Part shown: positions 6,005 through 7,141 of the stretch, one piece after another
Position numbering within the stretch: the first letter of the stretch is position 1
Layout: the number at the start of each line of letters is the position of its first letter
Source: an uncultured Bacteroidales bacterium
Lineage (GTDB): Bacteria > Bacteroidota > Bacteroidia > Bacteroidales > P3
Reading direction: 5' to 3'
NCBI GenBank assembly: GCA_947174375.1
Contig: CAMWIS010000082.1
Coordinates: forward strand, 1-7,141
DNA length: 7,141 bases
Position numbers and translations under genes: made by a program
Notes under the pieces: generated by a model
What the model was told of the DNA's origin: nothing
Seen by the model: the letters and a program-made list of their open reading frames with translations, nothing else
Databases searched by the model: none

Positions 6005-6029
6005 CTCTTCATCCTTACTTGTTGGTTCC

Positions 6030-7141
6030 ATGACAAGAAGAAAATCTCCCAACGTTTATCACAAGCCCCGCAAATCGCGCGGCACGCGCCCTGTCAACCG
6101 TAAGAAAAGCCCGTTGCGGCGCGTTTTAGAAACGCTCGCCATCTTCGTTTGCGTGATATCCGTATTGTGCGGCGGCCTTTGGTATTACATCGCCTACGCG
6201 CCGGCCATCCCCGAAGAAACGGTGCTGTACGTGCCGAGCAAGGCTTCCTACCGCCAGGTGTGCGACAGTTTGCGGGCGTCGGGCTTCGTAAACGACTACC
6301 GTTTCGACTTGCTCGCCAAAATCCGCAAATATCCTTACTACGTCAAGCCGGGCCGCTATATCCTGCCCGAAGGCGCCTCCACGTCGAGCGTCGTCGATAA
6401 GCTGCGGTCGGGCGCCCAGGACGAAGTGCACCTGCATTTCGGGCGGATGCGTTCGCTCTCCGGGCTCGCCACCACCGTAGGCCACCAAATCGAGGCCGAT
6501 TCCACCGCCCTCATGGCCCTGTTCACGCAACCGGCCCGTTTGGCCGCGTTCAGTCTGTTCGGCGCGCCGCTGACCTACGAAACGGCCTTGGGCTGTTTTA
6601 TGCCCAACACGTATTACATCCATTGGAACACGACGCCCGAAAAGTTCCTGAACCGCATGATTTACGAGCAGGAGACGTTCTGGAACGACCGGCGGCGCGC
6701 CCAGGCCGACGCCCTGAAGCTGACGCCGATGGAAGTCATCACGCTGGCTTCGATCGTGGAATTGGAGACGAACAAGAACGACGAGAAGGCCGACATCGCC
6801 TCCGTGTATCTGAACCGTCTGCGCAAGGGCATCCCGCTGCAGGCCGACCCCACCGTCAAGTTCGCGTTGGGCGACCCCACGCTGCGGCGCATCCTCAAAT
6901 CGCACCTCAAAACCGATTCGCCCTACAACACCTATCTGTACCGCGGGCTGCCGCCGGGCCCCATCTGCACGCCCTCGGCCGCGAGCGTCAACGCGGTGTT
7001 GGCCAATAAAAAGACGTCCTATCTGTATTTCTGCGCGCGCGAGGATTTCTCCGGCTATCATGCGTTCGCGACGAACCTCAACGAGCATAACAACAATGCC
7101 CGACGTTACCATCGGGCATTGAACGAACGGAAAATCCGTTA
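6030..7141 (+). CDS. mltG: MltG, endolytic peptidoglycan transglycosylase (reaches window edge)
   Basis: The frame from the ATG at 6030 gives 370 full codons and ends at the edge in an incomplete TA codon, which would be a stop if completed by A or G. The visible protein is therefore essentially full length. MltG (YceG family) is a bitopic inner-membrane enzyme that cleaves nascent glycan strands and sets their length. The N-terminus is strongly basic (residues 2-31) and cytoplasmic. One membrane segment spans about 36-56 (IFVCVISVLCGGLWYYI), and the rest is periplasmic. Family motifs are FMPNTYYIHWN, ASIVELET (240-247; Glu244 is the likely catalytic acid), LQADPTVKFALGD and GLPPGPICTPSAASVNAVL. 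The C-terminal YLYFCAREDFSGYHAF and NEHNNNARRY match the usual end of the family. The start lies 25 bp after tRNA-Leu with no Shine-Dalgarno or clear promoter, so it may be expressed from a tRNA transcript. Confidence 0.96.
   Translation, partial: MTRRKSPNVYHKPRKSRGTRPVNRKKSPLRRVLETLAIFVCVISVLCGGLWYYIAYAPAIPEETVLYVPSKASYRQVCDSLRASGFVNDYRFDLLAKIRKYPYYVKPGRYILPEGASTSSVVDKLRSGAQDEVHLHFGRMRSLSGLATTVGHQIEADSTALMALFTQPARLAAFSLFGAPLTYETALGCFMPNTYYIHWNTTPEKFLNRMIYEQETFWNDRRRAQADALKLTPMEVITLASIVELETNKNDEKADIASVYLNRLRKGIPLQADPTVKFALGDPTLRRILKSHLKTDSPYNTYLYRGLPPGPICTPSAASVNAVLANKKTSYLYFCAREDFSGYHAFATNLNEHNNNARRYHRALNERKIR
7094..7121. repeat. 10-bp inverted repeat at the end of mltG
   Basis: CAATGCCCGA (7094-7103) and TCGGGCATTG (7112-7121) are perfectly complementary, with an 8-base loop, inside codons for NNARRYHRALNE near the mltG C-terminus. 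The stem has the strength of a terminator, but no T-run follows on the plus strand. It partly resembles the terminator at 5881-5910 (shared CCATCGGG). Its function is unknown. Confidence 0.55.

Noticed and set aside
6055..6064. DnaA-box-like TTTATCACA, considered as part of an origin
   Set aside because: It lacks one base of TTATCCACA, is single, and lies in the mltG coding sequence; no cluster of boxes is visible in the window.
6126..7112. 328-codon minus-strand frame antisense to mltG
   Set aside because: It is a compositional shadow of mltG with no recognisable domain.

Overview
The window reads as core chromosomal DNA of a fairly GC-rich Bacteroidota, most likely a Bacteroidales member. 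Three things point there: the style of the proteins (MnmG, MutS and YbeY variants), the near absence of strong Shine-Dalgarno sequences, and a textbook Bacteroidota promoter, TTTG-N20-TAATTTTG, in front of a tRNA gene. An Alistipes/Rikenellaceae-type organism would fit the base composition, but I cannot prove this from the window. I see no phage, transposon, CRISPR, toxin-antitoxin or defence genes.

Layout. Bases 1-260 hold, on the minus strand, the 5' part of a small PspC-domain membrane protein gene that runs off the left edge. A divergent intergenic region of 297 bp follows (261-557). It carries two copies of the inverted repeat GAAAANTTTTC exactly 20 bp apart, a 16-bp site matching the chromosomal partition centromere parS, and a -7 promoter box for the rightward operon. 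That operon is ybeY (558-986), mnmG (1010-2953) and mutS (2971-5730), with gaps of 23 and 17 bp. After mutS comes a second unit: tRNA-Gly(GCC) with its own strong promoter, a strong hairpin terminator, tRNA-Leu(UAA) only 10 bp beyond it, and mltG starting 25 bp after that tRNA. mltG reaches the right edge, where only the last base or so of its final visible codon is missing.

How the genes work together. YbeY (rRNA maturation and quality control), MnmG (tRNA wobble-uridine modification) and MutS (DNA mismatch recognition) form an information-maintenance operon. MltG cuts nascent peptidoglycan glycan strands at the inner membrane. PspC proteins are membrane proteins linked to envelope stress. 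tRNA-Leu(UAA), encoded here, belongs to the class of tRNAs that MnmE/MnmG modifies. A parS site next to mnmG (gidA), a gene often close to oriC, suggests an origin-proximal location.

I found no new multi-gene system. The points most worth following are the parS site, the paired GAAAANTTTTC sites beside it, the tRNA promoter enclosed in an inverted repeat, the terminator placed between two tRNA genes with no visible second promoter, and an anticodon-stem mismatch in tRNA-Leu.
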